Assembly (NCBI GenBank): GCA_037349105.1
Contig: JAYJMM010000119.1
Location: 5,343,001-5,407,000 of the forward strand
Length of the DNA: 64,000 bases
Reading direction: 5' to 3'
Origin: Limnomonas spitsbergensis
Lineage: Eukaryota; Chlorophyta; Chlorophyceae; Chlamydomonadales
The position numbers were made by a program, and so were the translations under genes. Positions within the stretch are counted from its first letter, which is position 1. Each line of letters opens with the position of its first letter. This document shows, one piece after another, positions 60,251-64,000 of the stretch. Under the pieces are notes generated by a model. That model searched no databases and had not been told where the DNA came from. It saw nothing but the letters and a program-made list of their open reading frames with translations.

Positions 60251-63200
60251 GGGATACGGGCTGAGGAAATGCGGAATTTGTATGGGGAGACGGGCTGAGA
60301 AAAGGTGAAGTTTGTATGGGGAGACGGGCTGATGAAATGCGGAATTTGTACAGGGAGACGGGCTGAGGAAATGCGGAATTTGAACAGAGAGACGGGCTAA
60401 TGAAATGCGGAATTTGTACGGGGAGACGGGCTGAGGAAATGCGGAATTTGCATAGTAAGACGGGCTGAGGAAATGCGAAATTTGTACGGGGAGACGTGCT
60501 GATTAAATGCGGAATTTGTACGGGGAGACGGGCTGATGAAATGCGGAATTTGTACGGAGAGACGGGCTGAGGAAATGCGAAATTTGTACATGGAGACGGG
60601 CTGAGGAAATGCGAAGTTTGTACGGGGAGGCGGGCTGAGGAAATACAGAATTTGTACGGGGAGACGGGCTGAGGAAATGCGGAATTTGAACAGAGAGACG
60701 GGCTAATGAAATGCGGAATTTGTACGGGGAGACGGGCTGAGGAAATGCGGAATTTGCATAGTAAGACGGGCTGAGGAAATGCGAAATTTGTACGGGGAGA
60801 CGTGCTGATTAAATGCGGAATTTGTACGGGGAGACGGGCTGATGAAATGTGGAATTTGTACGGGGAGACGGGCTGAGGAAATGCAGAATTTGTACGGGGA
60901 GACGGGTTAATGAAATACGATATTGTACGGGGAGACGGGCTGAGAAAATGCGGAATTTGCATGGGGAGACGGGCTGAGGAAATGCGGAATTTGTACGCAC
61001 AGACGGGCTGAGGCAATGCGGAATTTTTACGGGGAGACGGGCTGAGGAAATGCGGAATTTGTATGGGGAGACGGGCTGAGGAAATGCGGAATTTGTACGG
61101 GGTGACGGGCTGAGGAAATGCGGAATTTGTACGGGGAGACGGGCTGAGGATATGCGAAATTTGTACGGGGTGACGGGCTGAGGAAAGGTGGAGTTTGTAT
61201 GGGGAGACGGGCTGATGAAATGCGGAATTTGTACAAGGAGACGGGCTGAGGCAATGCGGAATTTGTACGTGGAGACGGGCTGAGGCAATGCGAAATTTGT
61301 ACAGAGAGACGGGCTGATGAAATGCGGAATTTGTACGGGGAGACGGGCTGAGGAAATGAGAAAAGGTGAAGTTTGTATGGGGAGACGGGCTGATGGAGAC
61401 GGAGATGAGGAAATGTGAAAAGGTGAAGTTTGTATGGGGAGACGGGCTGATGAAATGCTGAATTTGTACAGGGAGACGGGCTGAGGAAATGAGGAATTTG
61501 TACAGAGAGACGGGCCGATGAAATGCGGAATTTGTACAGGGAGACGGGCTGAGGAAATGCGAAATTTGTACGGGAAGACGGGCTGAGGAAATGCGAAATT
61601 TGTACGGGGAGACGTGCTGATTAAATGCGGAATTTGTACGGGGAGACGGGCTGATGAAATGCGGAATTTGTACGGTGTGACGGGCTGAGGAAATGAGAAG
61701 TTTGTACATGGAGACGGGCTGAAGAAATGCGAAGTTTGTACGGGGAGGCGGGCTGAGGAAATGCAGAATTTGTACGGGGAGACGGGTTAATGAAATACGA
61801 TATTGTACGGGGAGACGGGCTGAGAAAATGCGGAATTTGCATGGGGAGACGGGCTGAGGAAATGCGGAATTTGTATGCAGAGACGGGCTGAGGAAATGCG
61901 GAATTTTTACGGGGAGACGGGCTGAGGAAATGCGGAATTTGTATGGGGAGACGGGCTGAGGAAATGCGGAATTTGTACGGGGTGACGGGCTGAGGAAATA
62001 CAGAATTTGTACGGGGAGACGGGCTGAGGAAATGCGGAATTTGTACGGAGAGACGGGCTGATGAAATGCGGAATTTGTACGGGGAGACGGGCTGAGGAAA
62101 CGCGGATTTGCACGGGGAGACGGGATGAGGAAATGTGGAATTAGGACAGAGACGGGCTGATAAAATGCGGAATTAGGACGGAGAGACGGGGTGATGAAAT
62201 GCGTAATTTGTACATGGAGACGAGATGAGGAAATGCGAAATTTGTACGGGGAGTCGGGATAAGGAAATGAGTAATTTGTACGGGGAGAAGGGCTGAGGAA
62301 ATGCGGAATTAGTACGGGGAGACGGGCTGAGGAAATGCGGAATTTGTACGGGGAGAGGGGCTGAGGAAATGCGGAATTTGTATGGGGAGACAGGCTGATT
62401 AAATTCGGAATTTATACGGAGAGACGGGCTGATGAAATGCGGAATTTGTACGGGGAGACGGGCTGATGAAATGCGGAATTTGTATAGAGAAACGGGCTGA
62501 TGAAATGCGGAATTTGTACGGAGAGACGGGCTGATTACATGCGGAATTTGTACATGGAGACGGGTTGAGGAAATGCGAAGTTTGTACGGGGAGGTGGGCT
62601 GAGGACATACAGAATTTGTACGGGGAGACGGGCTGAGGAAATGCGGAATTTGTATGGGGAGACGGGCTAATGAAATGCGGAATTAGGACGGGGAGACGGG
62701 CTGAGGAAATGCGGAATTTGCATGGTAAGACGGGCTGAGAAAATATGGAATTTGTACGGTGAGACGGGCTGATGAAATGCGGAATTTGTACGGGGAGACG
62801 GGATGAGGAAATGCGGAATTTGTACAAGGAGAGGGGATGAGGAAATGCGGAATTTGTACGGAGAGACGGGCTCTGAGGAAATGCGGAATTAGGACGGAGA
62901 GACGGGCTGAGGAAATACGGAATTTGTACGGGGAGTCGGGCTGATGAAATGCGGAATTTGTACGGGGAGGCGGGGTGATGAAATGCGGAATTTGTACGGG
63001 GAGGCGGGCTGAGGAAACGCGGATTTGCACGGGGAGACGGGATGAGGAAATGCGGAATTAGGACGGAGAGACGGGCTGAGGAAATACGGAATTTGTACGG
63101 GGAGTCGGGATGAGGAAATGAGTAATTTGTATGGGGAGAAGGGCTGATGAAATGCGGAATTTGTACGGAGAGACGGGCTGAGGAAATGCGAAATTTGTAC

Positions 63201-64000
63201 ATGGAGACGGGCTGAGGAAATGCGAAGTTTGTACGGGGAGGCGGGCTGAGGAAATACAGAATTTGTACGGGGAGACGTGCTGAGGAAATGCGGAATTTGT
63301 ACAGAGAGACGGGCTAATGAATTGCGGGATTTGTACGGGGAGACGGGCTGAGGAAATGCGAAATTTGTACATGGAGACGGGCTGAGGAAATGCGGAATTT
63401 GTATGGGGAGACGGGCTGATGAAATGCGGAATTAGGACGGAGAGATGGGCTGATGAAATGCGGAATTAGGACAGGGAGACGGGATGAAAAATGCAAAAAT
63501 TGTACAGGGAGACGGGCTCTAAGGAAATGCGGAATTTGGACGGAGAGACGGGCTGAGGAAATACAGCATTTGTACGGGGAGGCGGGCTTATGAAATGCGA
63601 TATTTGTACGGGGAGACGGGCTGAGGAAATGCGGAATTTGTATGGGGATACGGGCTGAGGATATGCGAAATTTGTACGGGGAGACGGGCTGATGAAATGC
63701 GGAATTTGTACGGGGAGACGGGCTGATGAAATGCGGAATTTGTATAGAGAGACGGGCTGATGAAATGCGGAATTTGTACGGAGAGACGGGCTGAGGAAAT
63801 GCGAAATTTGTACATGGAGACGGGCTGAGGAAATGCGAAGTTTGTACGGGGAGGCGGGCTGAGGAAATACAGAATTTGTACGGGGAGACGGGCTGAGGAA
63901 ATGCGGAATTTGTACAGAGAGACGGGCTAATGAAATGCGGAATTTGTACGGGGAGACGGGCTGAGGAAATGCGGAATTTGCATAGTAAGACGGGCTGAGG

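Larger units (their letters stand above)
39876..64000 (-). repeat. 34-bp minisatellite array, continues past window end
   Basis: At 24 kb and roughly 700 units, with the C-rich strand on minus, this is the continuation of the array at 31477-37759. Longer periods are superimposed, listed separately. Open frames up to 560 codons (61709-60027) and 550 codons (46398-44746) follow from the lack of stops in the unit: 34 bp read in three frames gives a 34-residue period with KFRISSARLP, VQIPHFLSPS and PRTNSAF motifs. Confidence 0.97.

Noticed and set aside
60027..61709. 560-codon minus-strand frame (and similar ones at 44746-46398, 34056-35465, 36433-37890) as a repeat protein
   Set aside because: The 34-bp unit lacks stops in all three frames of this strand, so long frames are automatic. 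Indels of 1-2 nt between units switch frame freely and show no sign of frame conservation.

Overview
The window looks like eukaryotic nuclear DNA, probably from a protist or alga with GT-AG introns. The species cannot be named from the sequence. The evidence is spliced gene pieces, a hAT transposase fragment, a non-autonomous hAT-type element and very large minisatellite arrays. There is no operon layout, rRNA, tRNA or CRISPR. About 39 kb of the 64 kb is one 34-bp minisatellite, and about 16 kb is four copies of one gene-bearing module. Most long open frames are by-products of the minisatellite, which has no stop codon in any of the three frames of its C-rich strand.

Layout. 1-426 is the C-terminal end of a hAT transposase. 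427-5457 is mostly low-coding DNA with small degenerate tandem repeats and a few possible exons. 5458-8431 is module copy 1 (truncated), followed by array 8432-10083, module copy 2 at 10084-14454, a single-copy stretch with one possible exon, and array 15816-21522. At 21511-21540 the array turns round in a perfect 12-bp-arm hairpin. From there everything is inverted: array 21529-21874, module copy 3 (21875-26322), array 26323-27532, module copy 4 (27533-31476), then arrays 31477-37759 and 39876-64000. The two right-hand arrays are one array split by a 2,116-bp element with an 11-bp terminal inverted repeat and a perfect 8-bp target duplication. That element carries eight head-to-tail 180-bp repeats.

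Gene content. Each module carries, whole or in part, a gene for a TraB/PrgY/TIKI-family protein, recognised from two GxxH motifs and a conserved glutamate region. Copy 3 is the only copy that could still give a full-length product. Copy 1 has lost its upstream exons to the array. Copy 2 has two deletions (55 and 5 bp) that swap a short stretch of frame. Copy 4 has lost 483 bp, including an intron acceptor and the first GxxH motif. The copies are mosaics of each other: 1 resembles 3 and 2 resembles 4 in the last TraB exon, but 3 resembles 4 at the other end of the module. This implies exchange or conversion between copies.

The most notable items are the hAT-type element carrying a 180-bp satellite inside a 34-bp satellite, the quasi-palindromic layout, and a frame-compensated change of splice donor between TraB copies (80 + 7 = 87 nt).
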